Origin: Henckelia pumila
Lineage: Eukaryota; Streptophyta; Magnoliopsida; Lamiales; Gesneriaceae
NCBI RefSeq assembly: GCF_033568475.1
Contig: NC_133122.1
Span: 18,979,206-19,043,205 of the forward strand
Length of the DNA: 64,000 nucleotides
Reading direction: 5' to 3'
Shown here: positions 45,895 through 58,711 of the stretch, in pieces
Position numbering within the stretch: position 1 is the stretch's first letter
Layout of the letters: the number at the start of each line of letters is the position of its first letter
Program-made: the position numbers and the translations under genes
The notes under the pieces: model-generated
Seen by the model: only the letters and a program-made list of their open reading frames with translations
The model's database searches: none
Told to the model about the DNA's origin: nothing

Positions 45895-46264
45895 CCATAA
45901 AACACTTGATAAGACTTTTAAAAAAAAAAAATTTAAAAAAAGGTCATCTACTCATCCTAGAGTTTTTTTGTAAACTTTTAACTATACGGACATACGTTTC
46001 TCAGGGAATGATCTATAAATGATTCATTTATCTGCATTCATACTTCACTTATCTTGCATTCTTTTCGTAACTATACTTGAAATTTATGCATATTTGTGTT
46101 CGTTGATATCAAGATATTTGTTGTGTTGTTATCTCTTCTTCCATATTCATTGTATCTTCATTGTATCTTAGGGATAATTGTCACACAAACTTTGAAGAAC
46201 TCTAATACGAGACAATTTGGTCTTGAGAAAAAAGTTGTTCATCTATGGGTAAAGTTGTTCATAT

Positions 46265-47683
46265 ATGGGTATTACATGTCATTGGATTGATAATAATTGG
46301 AACATTCAAAAAAGGTTGTTTGCATATAAAAGTTTCAACGAATCACACACGACACAAAATATTTCGCAACTTATATTTGTTATTTTAGAAGAATATGGTC
46401 TAACTAACAAAGTTTTTTCAATGTCTTTTGATAATGCTAGTGCAAATACTTCTAGTATTAGTGAGCTTATTGAAATATGTAAACCATCACTATGTGGCAA
46501 ATTTTTTCATATTAGATGCACATGTCATATTTTAAATTTGTGTGTTCAAGATGGGCTAAAAAGTTTAGGCATACATATTCAACCAATTAGGAACGCTATT
46601 CATTATTTATGGACGCATCCTCAAGTTATGAAGCAATGAGAAAAATTTTGTGAAGTAAATGGTATGAAGCCTAAGCGGTTTGCACGAGATGTTCCAACTC
46701 GTTGGAATTCAACATATAAATTGTTATTATCCTCTTTTGAATATAAAGATTTATTATGTACATTTTTTCATCAATTTGTTCAAGCTCGTGATATTTATTT
46801 GTTTTCAAATCAATGGAACATATGCACTAGTATTTGTGAAATTTTAAAAGTTTTTAATGATGCTAGTGACCAATTATCCGGTGTTTATTACCCTACTTCA
46901 CATTTAGTTTTAACACATTGTTGCAACATTGCTTGTATTTTTCATGAACATGTTAAATCTAATGATAGTGCTTTATCTCAATGTATTCTCGTCATGAAAG
47001 CAAAATGGGAAAAATATCTTTTGCTCATTCCTGAAATTTTTTTATGTGCTTTTGTTTTAGATCCTAGACTTAAATTAGATGGCTTAAGCAACATGTTAAT
47101 ATTATGTTATGAATCTTTTGAACCTATTGCGGAAACGATTCTTTTTATCTCATTGATTTTGTTTAATATCAAAACTCATTTACTTAATGTTTATAATGAA
47201 TATAACATCAAATATGGTGGAAAAATTGTTTCACATGAAACACAATCCACTGCAACTAGTAATGTTACTTCTAAACTTACTAAAGCACAACTTTTATTAA
47301 GGGAACGGACGAAACGTCCACGAGGATCCTCAAGTTCCAGTCAGAAACTTGAGAATTATTTTACAACTACTTTTGATTTTAGTGATACAGATGAGGAAAA
47401 TTTTGACATTTTGAGATGGTGGTCGCAAAAAACACAAATATATCCAATTTTGGCTATAATGGCAAAAGAAATTCTAGCTTGTTCGGTTTCAACAGTTGCA
47501 GTGGAGCAAGCATTTAGTATTGGAGGAAATACATTGGACGAGAGACGTTCCAGCTTAAGGCCGGAAAATTTGAAAGCCCAATATTTGCTCAATGATTGGT
47601 CAAAAGCCGCTACTCGAACACAACATATTACCGAAGGAACATCCGGAACTACGACGGGAGGAAATACGGGTGAAGTAGAATAA
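46265..47683 (+). pseudogene. hAT transposase pseudogene, copy 2
   Basis: Same protein region as copy 1 and the best preserved: from GITCHWIDNNWNIQKRL through NKVFSMSFDNASANT, CTCHILNLCVQDGLKS, a TGA at 46637-46639 replacing tryptophan in KQW, then an uninterrupted 339-codon frame to the dimerisation block ACSVSTVAVEQAFSIGG and an acidic tail. The N-terminus and BED finger are absent because the unit starts inside the gene. The tail lacks the SDEEDQDD segment present in copies 1 and 3. Confidence 0.9.
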
Positions 47684-47889
47684 AATGTAATAGATTTATA
47701 ATATAAGTCATAAGATGTTGAAATTCTAATATATTGTTTATTTAATAAATGTAATAGATTTTTATTATGAAGATATGAAATATTTGATTGAGATTATTTA
47801 AAGAATATGTCTTATTAAAAAAAATTTTAAAAATTAAAAACAAATTGAAATTGCTCACTTGCCCAGTTGCCCCTTCGAATTTAATTCAA

Positions 47890-48100
47890 AGGTTAAGCGC
47901 CCCAGCGCTGCAAAATCAGTGCTGGGGCTCTGCAATTTTTTTTAAAAAAAATTGCACAGGTTAGCTCGGACCCTGAACCGGCGGTTAACCGGACCCGGAC
48001 CGGAACCGCCGGTTCACCAACCCGGACCGGAACTGACCATGGGCGGGCCGGTTAAGGGTTGGCTAAATGCCAACCCGGACCCGGCCCGTGGCCAGGTCTA
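47890..48100. repeat. hAT right terminal region, copy 2
   Basis: GC-rich subterminal repeats (CGGTTAACCGG, CCGGACCGGAA) ending GGCCAGGTCTA at 48100, followed by AATAAGAG as in unit 1, so the flank was duplicated together with the element. Confidence 0.8.
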
Positions 48101-49262
48101 AATAAGAGACAGTTTTAAAATTTTATGGCTATTCCAATTTCAATTTTATAAAACTCTATTAAAATCTTGGAGGGATTTAAAAAAATGGCATCCTACAAAT
48201 ATGCATAATGAAATTTGGCTTTAATTTAAATTAATTTTTTAAACTAATCTTTAATTATGTTAAGTTCCAAATTTATCCTTTAAAGCATTTTTACATTAAC
48301 ATGCAAATATATTACTATGATTATATATGGAAATACTACATATTTTATTAGAACTTTTTTCACTTATTTATATATTACTTTTTTTTTATTTATTTTTATA
48401 TTCGAATTTAATTTTTTGATATGTAATTTATATTAATAATAAAATTTTAATAAAATTATAACTTATTGAATTAGTTAAATTTTTAGTACTGAAAATTTAT
48501 GCTTTATTATTTTTACAATTAATAACATTGTTATTAACTTATTTCCTTTCATTTATTGTCATTATTCTTTTATACAATATTATTTTATTAAATATTAATC
48601 ATTTAATTGTATGCGTAAACAAAATAATCGAATTTATTTGAAATCATGAAAGATTTTTTTTAATTAAAAAAATAAACAATTCCATATTACAATCGAAATT
48701 GAAACTTCTTTTTTATTATTACTAACTTTTTACTATAATTAATAATATTATCATCTTAATTTCCTCTTATTTTTAAGATTATGGATTTAATTATTATTAT
48801 TATTAGTAGTTGTAGTATTATTATAATTATTATTATTAATTTTTATCTTATCATTTAGCATTATACTTATTTAGTATTATTATAATTTCCGATCTAATTT
48901 TTATGTATATAATAAAAGTTGTTTATAATTTATTTTTATTATTTGCGTTATTATTATTATTACTAAGAAAAGAAATTATATATGTAAGCGTTAAGTTTCT
49001 TATAATTATTTTGGCAAGTGATTCTAATTTTATTAAATTATTATAGTAATTTATTGAGATGAGTTAATAGAAAGAGAGGGTATTTTAGGATTATTAAATT
49101 ACTAAATGCTATATTATAAAATGTTTAATAGATAATGCTATTTTTAAAAATAGTCAATTAAGATGAGCTAGATTCATTAATAAATTCTCAAAATATTTTG
49201 GTATCTAAACTTTTAATATATTTTCATGGATTCTTTTAAAATTCTTTGTGTAACCTTAAAAC

Positions 49263-49999
49263 GAGTAAAATTCATTTTGATACACGAACTATTGGTAAAA
49301 TGTCAAATTGGTACATGAACTATTTAAAATGGTTTAATTGGTACATAGTCAACTTATAAAGTCAATTTTACCCTTCACCTAAATTGTTTTAAAGTCTAAT
49401 ATTTTTGTTAAATTAAAATAGATACACAATTTATTTTTTAAATTTTTTTATTAATACAATTATAAACATAAATTTATATTTATTTAAATTTTATATTATA
49501 TAAAAGAGATTGTACTCATTGTACGAAATATTATAAATATTAATTAATATAAACATGCATATACACACATCATGATAAATTATATATTAAAAATATATAA
49601 TAAAAGATATATATTTTTCTGTTTATCTATGCTAAAATATTATTCTTTATATTAATAAAATTTAAAATTATATATATATGTGTGTCTTTCATTTATAATC
49701 TATAAATTTTATGTTGAATATTTTTTCGTATAATGATATATAATATTCTTTTTATAGTATAATAATTAGTAAATATGAATTTATATTTACAATTGTAATT
49801 AATATATTAATTTAAAAGACAAAAATATGTATGTAGTTCAATTAATCAATTTAATAACAATATTTAATTTAAAAGCAATTTAAGTAAAGGGCAAAATTGG
49901 CTTTTGAGTTTGATTATATACCAATTAAACAATTTTCAATAGTTCATGTATCAATTTGACATTTTTTCAATAGTTCATGTACCAAAATAATTTTTTATC
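49263..49999. mobile_element. Long-TIR Mutator-like non-autonomous element, copy 2
   Basis: 737 bp, same termini as copy 1 and a perfect 9-bp flanking duplication CCTTAAAAC (49254-49262 and 50000-50008). This copy fixes the element's boundaries best. Confidence 0.85.
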
Positions 50000-50356
50000 C
50001 CTTAAAACACTTGATAAGACTTTTAAAAAAAAAATTTTAAAAAAAGGTCATCTACTCATCCTAGAGTTTTTTTGTAAACTTTTAACTATACGGACATACG
50101 TTTCTCAGAGAATGATCTATAAATGATTCATTTATCTGCATTCATACTTCACTTTTCTTGCATTCTTTTCGTAACTATACTTGAAATTTATGCATATTTG
50201 TGTTCGTTGATATCAAGATATTTGTTGTGTTGTTATCTCTTCGTCCATATTCATTGTATCTTAGGGATAATTGTCACACAAACTATGAGAACTCTAATAC
50301 GAGACAATTTGGTCTTGAGAAAAAAGTTGTTCATCTATGGGTAAAGTTGTTCATAT

Positions 50357-51799
50357 ATGGGTATTACATGTCATTGGATTGATAATAATTGGAACATTCA
50401 AAAAAGATTGCTTGCATATAGATGTTTCGAATCACACACGACACAAAATATTTCGCAACTTATATTTGTTATTTTAAAAGAATATGGTCTAACTAACAAA
50501 GTTTTTTCAATGTCTTTTGATAATGCTAGTGCAAATACTTCTAGTATTAGTGAGCTTATTGAAATATGTAAACCATCACTATGTGGCAAATTTTTTCATA
50601 TTAGATGCACATGTCATATTTTAAATTTGTGTGTTCAAGATGGGCTAAAGAGTTTAGGCATACATATTCAACCAATTAGGAACGCTATTCATTATTTATG
50701 GACGCATCCTCAAGTTATGAAGCAATGGTAAAAATTTTGTGAAGTAAATGATATGAAGCCTAAGCGGTTTGCACGAGATGTTCCAACTCGTTGGAATTCA
50801 ACATATAAATTGTTATTATCCTCTTTTGAATATAAAGATTTATTATGTACATTTTTTCATCAATTTGTTCAAGCTCGTGATATTTATTTGTTTTCAAATC
50901 AATGGAACATATGCACTAGTATTTGTGAAATTTTAAAAGTTTTTAATGATGCTAGTGACCAATTATCCGGTGTTTATTACCCTACTTTACATTTAGTTTT
51001 AACACATTGTTGCAACATTGCTTGTATTTTTCATGAACATGTTAAATCTAATGATAGTGCTTTATCTCAATGTATTCTCGTCATGAAAGCAAAATGGGAA
51101 AAATATTTTTTGCTCATTCCTGAAATTTTTTTATGTGCTTTTGTTTTAGATCCTAGACTTAAATTAGATGGCTTAAGCAACATGTTAACATTATATTATG
51201 AATCTTTGGAGCCTATTGCGGAAACGATTCCTTCTATCTCATTGATTTTGTTTAATGTTAAAACTCATTTACTTGATATTTATAATGAATATAACATCAA
51301 ATATGGTGGACAAATTGTTTCACATGAAACACAATCCACTGCAACTAGTAATGTTACTTCTAAACTTACTAAATCACAACTTTTATTAAGGGAATGGACG
51401 AAACGTCCACGAAGATCCTCAAGTTCCAGTCAGGAACTTGAGAATTATTTTACCACTACTTTTGATTTTAGTGATACAGATGAGGAAAATTTCGACATTT
51501 TGAGATGGTGGTCGCAAGAAACACAAATATATCTAATTTTGGCTATAATGGCAAAAGAAATTCTAGCTTGTCCGGTTTCAACAGTTGCAGTGGAGCAAGC
51601 ATTTAGTATTGGAGGAAATACATTGGACGAGAGACGTTCCAGCTTAAGGCCGGAAAATTTGAAAGCCCAATGTTTGCTCAATGATTGGTCAAAAGCCGCT
51701 ACTCGAACACAACATATTCAAAGTGATGAAGAAGACCAAGATGATACCGAAGGAACATCCGGAACTATGACGGGAGGAAATGCGAGTGAAGTAGAATAA
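50357..51799 (+). pseudogene. hAT transposase pseudogene, copy 3
   Basis: Two frames, 50357-50731 and 50753-51799 (348 codons), separated by a TAA that follows KQW. Landmarks as in the other copies (FDNASANT, CHILNLCVQDGLKS, ACPVSTVAVEQAFSIGG, SDEEDQDDTEGTSG). A 3-bp loss in RCFESH relative to copy 1. The stop differs in position and origin from copy 2, so each copy decayed independently after duplication. Confidence 0.9.
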
Positions 51800-51964
51800 A
51801 ATGTAATAGATTTGTAATATAAGTCATAAGATGTTGAAATTCTAATATATTGTTTATTTAATAAATGTAATAGATTTTTATTATGGAGATATGAAATATT
51901 TGATTGAGATTATTTAAAGAATATGTCTTATTAAAAAAAATTTTAAAAATTAAAAAAAAATTAA

Positions 51965-52227
51965 AATTGCTCACTTGCCCGGTTGCCCCTTCGAATTTAA
52001 TTCAAAGGTTAAGCGCCCCAGCGCTGCAAAATCAGCGCTGGGGCTCTGCAATTTTTTTTTAAAAAAATTGCACGGGTTAGCTCGGACCCTAAACCGACGG
52101 TTAACCGGACCCGAACCGGAACCGCCGGTTCACCAACCCGGATCGGAACTGGCCATGGGAGGGCCGGTTAAGGGTTGGCTAAATGCCAACCCGGACCTGG
52201 ACCGGACCCGGCCCGTGGCCAGGTCTA
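51965..52227. repeat. hAT right terminal region, copy 3, with a perfect 12-bp stem-loop
   Basis: GC-rich subterminal repeats ending GGCCAGGTCTA at 52227. At 52015-52044, GCCCCAGCGCTG and CAGCGCTGGGGC form a perfect stem around CAAAAT. In unit 2 the stem has one mismatch and in unit 1 several. Confidence 0.85.
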
Positions 52228-53390
52228 AATAAGAGACAGTTTTAAAATTTTATGGCTATTCCAATTTCAATTTTATTAAACTCTATTAAAATCTTGGAGG
52301 GTTTTAAAAAAATGGCATCTTACAAATATGCATAATGAAATTTGGCTTTAATTTAAATTAATTTTTTAAAATAATCTTTAATTATGTTAAGTTCCAAATT
52401 TATCCTTTAAACCATTTTTACATTAACATGCAAATATATTACTATGATTATATATGGAAATACTACATATTTTATTAGAACTTTTTTCACTTATTTATAT
52501 ATTACTTTTTTTATTTATTTTTATATTCGAATTTAATTTTTTGATATGTAATTTATATTAATAATAAAATTTTAATAAAATTATAACTTAGTGAATTAGT
52601 TAAATTTTTAGTACTGAAAATTTATGCTTTATTATTTTTACAATTAATAACATTGTTATTAACTTATTTCCTATCATTTATTGTCATTATTCTTTTATAC
52701 AATATTATTTTATTAAATATTAATCATTTAATTGTATGCATAAAGAAAATAATCGAATTTATTTGAAATCATGAAAGATTTTTTTAAATTAAAAAAATAA
52801 ACAATTCCATATTACAATCGAAATTGAAACTTCTTTTTTATTATTACTAACTTTTTACTATAATTAATAATATTATCATCTTAATTTCCTCTTATTTTTC
52901 AGATTATGGATTTAAATATTATTATTATTATTAGTAGTAGTATTATTATAATTATTATTATTAATTTTTATCTTATCATTTAGCATTATACTTATTTAGT
53001 ATTATTATAATTTCCGATCTAATTTTTATGTATATAATAAAAGTTGTTTATAATTTATTTTTATTATTTGCGTTATTATTATTATTATTACTAAGAAAAG
53101 AAATTATATATGTAAGTGTTAAGTTTCTTATAATTATTTTGGCAAGTGATTCTAATTTTATTAAATTATTATAGTAATTTATTGAGATGAGTTAATAGAA
53201 AGAGAGGGTATTTTAGGATTATTAAATTACTAAATGCTATATTATAAAATGTTTAATAGATAATGCTGTTTTTAAAAATAGTCAATTAAGATGAGCTAGA
53301 TTAATTAGTAAATTCTCAAAATATTTTGGTATCTAAACTTTTAATATATTTTCATGGATTCTTTTAAAATTCTTTGTGTAACCTTAAAAT

Positions 53391-53650
53391 GAGTAAAATT
53401 CATTTTGATACACGAACTATTGGTAAAATGTCAAATTGGTACATGAACTATTTAAAATGGTTTAATTGGTACATAATCAACTTATAAAGTTAATTTTACC
53501 CTTCACCTACATTGTTTTAAAGTCTAATATTTTTGTTAAATTAAAATAGATACACAATTTATTTTTTAAATTTTTTTATTAATACAATTATAAACATAAA
53601 TTTATATTTATTTAAATTTTATATTATATAAAAGAGATTGTACTCATTGT
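53391..53650. mobile_element. Mutator-like element, copy 3, truncated
   Basis: Left terminal repeat preceded by CCTTAAAAT (53382-53390), a one-base variant of the flanking duplication. The right part and right terminal repeat are missing beyond the array breakpoint. Confidence 0.8.
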
Positions 53651-55042
53651 TCTATCGTCCTATTTTTTAACAGAAACATAATATAAAAAAGGTGCGAGTA
53701 TTCCCTTGAAAATTTACTTGTAGTTTTCTTTCCTAAACATATGAAGATCGTGAAAATTATAGAGAAAGAGAACGTAATCAATTAACGTGTTAAAGCAACT
53801 ATAAAAGTATAATTTCTAAACAAATTGCATAAAATTTAGTTTTGAAAAAACGACATCGATTCCTTTTTGACGTAGAATTTAGGGATCAATATTTTTAGAG
53901 TGCTTAAACTCTTAAAATATATTTGTTAACAAGTGTTTCAAACCGTTTATAATTCGTCAAAACAAATAATTTGCCAACTTATAAACTATTTAAAAAATTT
54001 GAAGTGACTTAATATTTTTAAATCTTATTTTAATACGTCTCTAAAATATCTTTACATATTTTCTTAAATCTCCCCTTGATTCTCCATAAATTTTGATAAA
54101 TTCTTAACCTAATAAATTTTTTTACTTGAACAAATTAAAGCTACTCTTAAGTTTTTTACTTTTTCAAAAAAAAAAAATTATTTATTTTACCATAGGTTTA
54201 ACAATATTTATGATAAATTTGAAACTATTTTCTCGCAGACATATTTATATTTTCTTAACCATACGTATATAAATAAATACATTACTTATATCACCTAAGT
54301 AATATTATTTTCTTTTTTATAATTTTGATAGTAAAAAAAAACTTATAATCTAATACTCATCAACATATTTAAGTTTACTAAAAAACTTCATCCAAACACA
54401 TTAATAATTTTTTTGAAAAAGTGAAAAAATACGCCTTATAACTTTAATTATAAAATACCTTATTAACTTTATAAAATAACTTATAAGACATAAGGACTTA
54501 CATTATAATAAGTCATAGGTCCAAGTATAAGCGGGATGATCAAATTTTGAGTGGACAGCGAGTTAGAGCCTTTTAAAAAATTTATCACTTTATAATTTAT
54601 AATATTTATACAATCAATGGACACATGCAATACTAGGTAATGGCTTTGGTTCCCTATAGTAAATAGGGAGTAGGCTATAATTTATTTAAGGCTTTTAGAG
54701 CTTAGTAGGTGATGTTTGGCATGCTAGGTAATGCATGGTTATTTATGTTGTAGTGTTGCATGGTAGACTTGGACCTAGATGGGAGCTTCTAGGATCTGCC
54801 TTAGAAAGGTACGGAAGTATTATTCGAGATATCCAGATTGAGTATGCATGTATTATGTGTTTGCATGAATTATGTGATTGCATGTTTTATATGTCTTTAT
54901 ATACAGCATTTCATGACTGTATGTTGCATAAATGAGCATATTGAGTCTGTATCCTTGTGATATCCGGTATTGGGATATTTATCTTGTCAGTAGATAGTTG
55001 GACACATAGGCTCGTGTCAGGTCATCAATATTAGTTGGACAC
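53651..55042. other. AT-rich intergenic DNA with a possible LTR remnant
   Basis: 53651-54520 is unremarkable AT-rich DNA. About 54590-55040 has a different, more balanced composition (TAGACTTGGACCTAGATGGG, GAGCATATTGAGTCTG, CGTGTCAGGTCATC) resembling a decayed gypsy-type LTR, but no partner LTR or ends are visible. Copia-3 inserted at its right edge. Confidence 0.4.
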
Positions 55043-56946
55043 TGTTGGAAAACGTGTTCAGATCAATTAAAAATTGATACCCGGTGCAGCGGAAGTTTAA
55101 AAAAAATTTATTTTTATATATGGAACGATTCCATATCATGGATATCAAAACTTTACGATTAAATTATGCAAGTAAAATAATAATAATCACAATTAATAAT
55201 ATTTTACCTATTCAAGCAACGGCTTGATTATGGACACCAACAGAATTTAATCTACTCTTCTTGTATATCCCGGGAACCGATGGCTTCACAATCAATCTCC
55301 GGAATAAGGTCCACGAACAGAAAACAGAAACCCTCTGATTGATTGCATTAGAAATCAATCAGATGTTTATCGAAGAGAATAAACAGATTTGATCTGTTAA
55401 TTCGAAATGTAATTTTTCACAAAAAATCACAGACCGAATTTTCTCTAAAGGGACAGAGGAATTTTCGAAAATTTTCCTTTAAAATATATTTGTGATTTCG
55501 AAAATTGCAAGAGAGGAATGCTTATGATTTTCGAACACTACTCATATATTTATAGATAATTTCTAGACTAGATTAAGTTATGATTATATTAGGACTCTAA
55601 CTCCTTAGGGCCCATAATCCATAACTTAAGCCCAACAAGCCAAGCCTGTTATTATAGAAATTAATATAAAATTCATCGTGACTCTTATTGATAAACTGAT
55701 TTTACCAATGTGCACAAAAACCATTTCTGCATATTTTAAAGTCAAGATAATTTTTCTGAATCCGAATTCAGTGATTTCCAAAAATGCTCATCCCTATGTC
55801 ATTTTAAGAAATTCCACTCCCTTTTAGTTAAGAAGTCCAACTTCTCTTTCATTAAATTTAACTCTTTAAATTTAACTATCTCAACGGGGTTTAGTAATCC
55901 ATTACTTGTATGACCCTCAATGGTTCAGGGATACAGCTAGCTGTGGGCTCACAACTCCTTGTGACTCGGAACAACAATTTCCGACTTACCCAACGAATCA
56001 TGGTAAGAGCGTCTAGCAACATCGCCCCATGATTCCCTAGGTATCACTGATAGTGCCTGCAAGAACCAGTAGATTTTGGTTAGCGTACAGTACGATCCCT
56101 TCATCCATATATTTCGATCGAATCAACAACCATTGGTGCATCGAGAGTCGTTCGAGATTCGATAACTATGCATTACATCTTGGAGATCAAATAGTGACAT
56201 CGCATGTGTTACTAGGAAAACCGAGTAACCTAAAACACATCATGTACTCTGGCTAGAGATTCGTCACACTAATATCTCCTCAGATCGCATAGGATATCCA
56301 CACTTGCAAGTATGTGGTGAATCCTTGACAACAAAGCATCGACTCCTATATGTGTCGTAATTGTACCCAATCCCGACACCTGATGACCCCAATAGAGTCG
56401 GTAAACGAGTCAAAGTACAGTACTAGCATATAGAGTCTCAATGATGTTTCAAGTAGTAAGGACTAATGGTGTACAACCAAAACCGCGGACTTTATCTACT
56501 CGATAAGTGATAACCACTTGGAAAGTCCGAATAGGGTAGTTCGATCATTCATCATATGAATATCCATTTGCATGCTTTGAACATCTTCATGTCCATTACC
56601 AATGAAACGTGGTACTTGGCATCATAAATGCTAGTCTCAATCTCGAGCGATCCTTATCCTTATTAGCGGACGGCTCAATTGACTAGGAACTGTTTAGAAT
56701 ATACAGTGACTATAAGATATGTTTCATAATAGTGATCTCTCTTTATTCACTATCTCATCTTATTTACACTATAGTATATTCAAGGTCTTTATCAAAACAT
56801 CAATAGTATATCACAATATAACAATATGAAGAAAGACAAAGAAAATGCCATTAATGAATGTAAATTATATTAAACAAAGATTGTTTATACATAGAGTCAC
56901 AAAAGCCCTTAGCCACAAGTTGGCTAACCAGGCACCCACTCTTTCA
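55043..56946 (-). repeat. Copia-3 3' LTR
   Basis: 1904 bp, TG...CA. On the coding strand it is preceded by the purine tract AGGGCAAGTGGGAGAT (plus-strand 56947-56962). Confidence 0.95.
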
Positions 56947-56962
56947 ATCTCCCACTTGCCCT
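56947..56962 (-). promoter_or_regulatory. Copia-3 polypurine tract
   Basis: Coding strand AGGGCAAGTGGGAGAT, abutting the LTR. It overlaps the stop of the RNase H frame. Confidence 0.75.
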
Positions 56963-57905
56963 AAAGCCAACTAGTCATACTACGCAATCCCATTGTTTCG
57001 CGATGTTTGTCAAACAATGGTCCTGGCAAGGGCTTAGTAAGTGGATCAGCGATATTGTCTGTAGAGGCCACTCTCTCGACAGTGATGTCTCCTCTTTCCA
57101 CAATCTCCCGAATGATGTGGTATTTCCTCAGTACGTGTTTGGATCTTTGATGAGACCTTGGTTCCTTTGCCTGAGCAATGGCACCAGTGTTGTTGCAGTA
57201 TACCGGAACTGGACCAACAGCTTCAGGAATTACGCCCAAATCTTGGACGAAATTCCTCATCCAAACGGCCTCTTTAGCAGCAGCTGATGCTGCAATGTAT
57301 TCTACCTCAGTGGTGGAATCCGCTGTGGTGTCCTGCTTGGAACTCTTCCAAGAGACAGCACCGCCATTGAGCATGAATACAAATCCAGAGGTTGACTTCG
57401 AGTAATCCACGTCGCTTTGGAAGCTAGAGTTGGTATAGCTTTCCAATTTCAATTCTCTTCCTCCATAAACCATGAATATATTCTTAGTCCTTCTCAAGTA
57501 CTTAAGAATATTCTTCACGGCTTTCCAATGCATTTGACCAGGGTTGGCCTGATATCTGCTCGTGACACTCAGAGCAAAGGCTACATTCGGTCTGGTAGAT
57601 ATCATCTCATACATAATACTACCTATGGCTGACGCATATGGTATGTGTGTCATTTTCTCTATCTCTTCGTCAGTCTTGGGACACATAGACTTGGATAGAG
57701 AAACTCCATGACACATAGGTAGATGTCCTCTCTTGGACTCATCCATAGAAAACCTTTTCAATATGGTGTCGATGTAGGTTGCTTGAGTGAGTCCTATCAT
57801 TCTCTTAGATCTATCTTTATAGATCTGTATCCCTAGAATATAGGATGCCTCATCCAAATCCTTCATCGAGAATCTACCTGATAACCATATCTTTGTTGAT
57901 TGCAA
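56961..57905 (-). pseudogene. Copia-3 reverse-transcriptase end and RNase H
   Basis: 314 codons. Shows FSMKDLDEASYILGIQIYKD, YASAIGSIMYEMISTRPNVAF, SYTNSSFQSDVDYSKSTSGF, STTEVEYIAASAAAKEAVW, YCNNTGAIAQAKEPRSHQRS and SKHVLRKYH, standard for copia RNase H. The first catalytic Asp position reads N (YTNSSF, usually YTDSSF), and CDN reads CNN. It is out of frame with the upstream reverse-transcriptase frame (overlap at 57863-57905). Confidence 0.9.
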
Positions 57906-58711
57906 ATCCCTACGTCATTCCCAATGAGTAGGATGTCATCAACATAAAGCACTAAGAACGTCACCGCATCCTTAACTACTTTCTTGTACACGCACGGTTC
58001 CTCCGGGTTTTTGATGAAACCAAAGTCCTTTATTGTTTCATCAAATTTCTGGTTCCAACTTCTTGATGCTTGTTTGAGACCATAAATTGATCTCTGAAGC
58101 TTGCATACCTTATGCTCGCTTCCCATGGATGTGAATCCCTCGAGCTGCATCATATAGATTTCTTCCTTAATGTTTCCATTAAGAAATGCAGTCTTCACAT
58201 CCATTTGCCATATCTCATAGTCATACCATGCTGCTATGGCAATAAGGATTCTTATGGACGTGAACATTGCGACTGGTGAAAAAGTTTCATCATAGTCAAC
58301 TCCTTGTCTTTGAGTATAACCTTTTGCTACCAATCGTGCCTTGTAGGTAAGTACCTTACCATCAGGCCCAAGTTTTCTCTTGTAGATCCATTTACACCCT
58401 ATTGGAACAATTCCATCGGGAGGATCTACTAAAGGCCAAACTTGGTTCGTATGCATCGAGTTTATTTCCGACTGCATAGCTTCAAGCCATAAATTAGAAT
58501 CCGCATCAGAAATTGCTTCCTTGAAGTTTCTTGGATCACATCCAATGTCGGGTTCACTTTGATCCCCTTCAAGAAGAAGACCATATCGAATAGGAGGTCT
58601 AGAAGTCCTCTCGAATCTCCTAGATATAGGCGTGTCAATCAATGGTTCCTGAGGTGTAGGATCGTTATTTTGTATCTCGGGTTCTTCTCGAATTTCTTCG
58701 AGTTCCATCAT
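57863..58711 (-). pseudogene. Copia-3 reverse transcriptase
   Basis: 282 codons: GCKWIYKRKLGPDGKVLTYK, RLVAKGYTQRQGVDYDETF, QMDVKTAFLNGN, YGLKQASRSWNQKFD and the catalytic YVDDILLIGND. The frame ends shortly after the active site by frameshift into the RNase H frame. Upstream it overlaps the integrase frame, where another frameshift lies near 58700. Confidence 0.92.

Larger units (their letters stand above)
42059..46257. repeat. Tandem repeat unit 1 (4199 bp)
   Basis: From TTCATATATGGGTATTAC to the next occurrence. Contains most of the hAT pseudogene, its GC-rich right end, 1.1 kb of AT-rich DNA, the Mutator-like element and a further spacer. Nearly identical to unit 2 apart from small indels and the long (AT)n at 45518-45572. 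Confidence 0.93.
46258..50349. repeat. Tandem repeat unit 2 (4092 bp)
   Basis: Second full unit, same order as unit 1. The junction at its start shows a small local repeat, GTTGTTCATCTATGGG followed by GTTGTTCATATATGGG. Confidence 0.93.
50350..53650. repeat. Tandem repeat unit 3, truncated (3301 bp)
   Basis: Matches units 1 and 2 up to TACTCATTGT (53650), then diverges abruptly into unrelated sequence. The break falls inside the Mutator-like element. Confidence 0.92.

Noticed and set aside
42059..53650. Three independent hAT insertions
   Set aside because: The copies share identical flanks, spacers and a second nested element in the same order, so they arose by tandem duplication of one block.
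54735..54935. 66-codon ORF in the remnant left of Copia-3
   Set aside because: Cys/His/Met-rich chance frame in an apparent decayed LTR; no motif.
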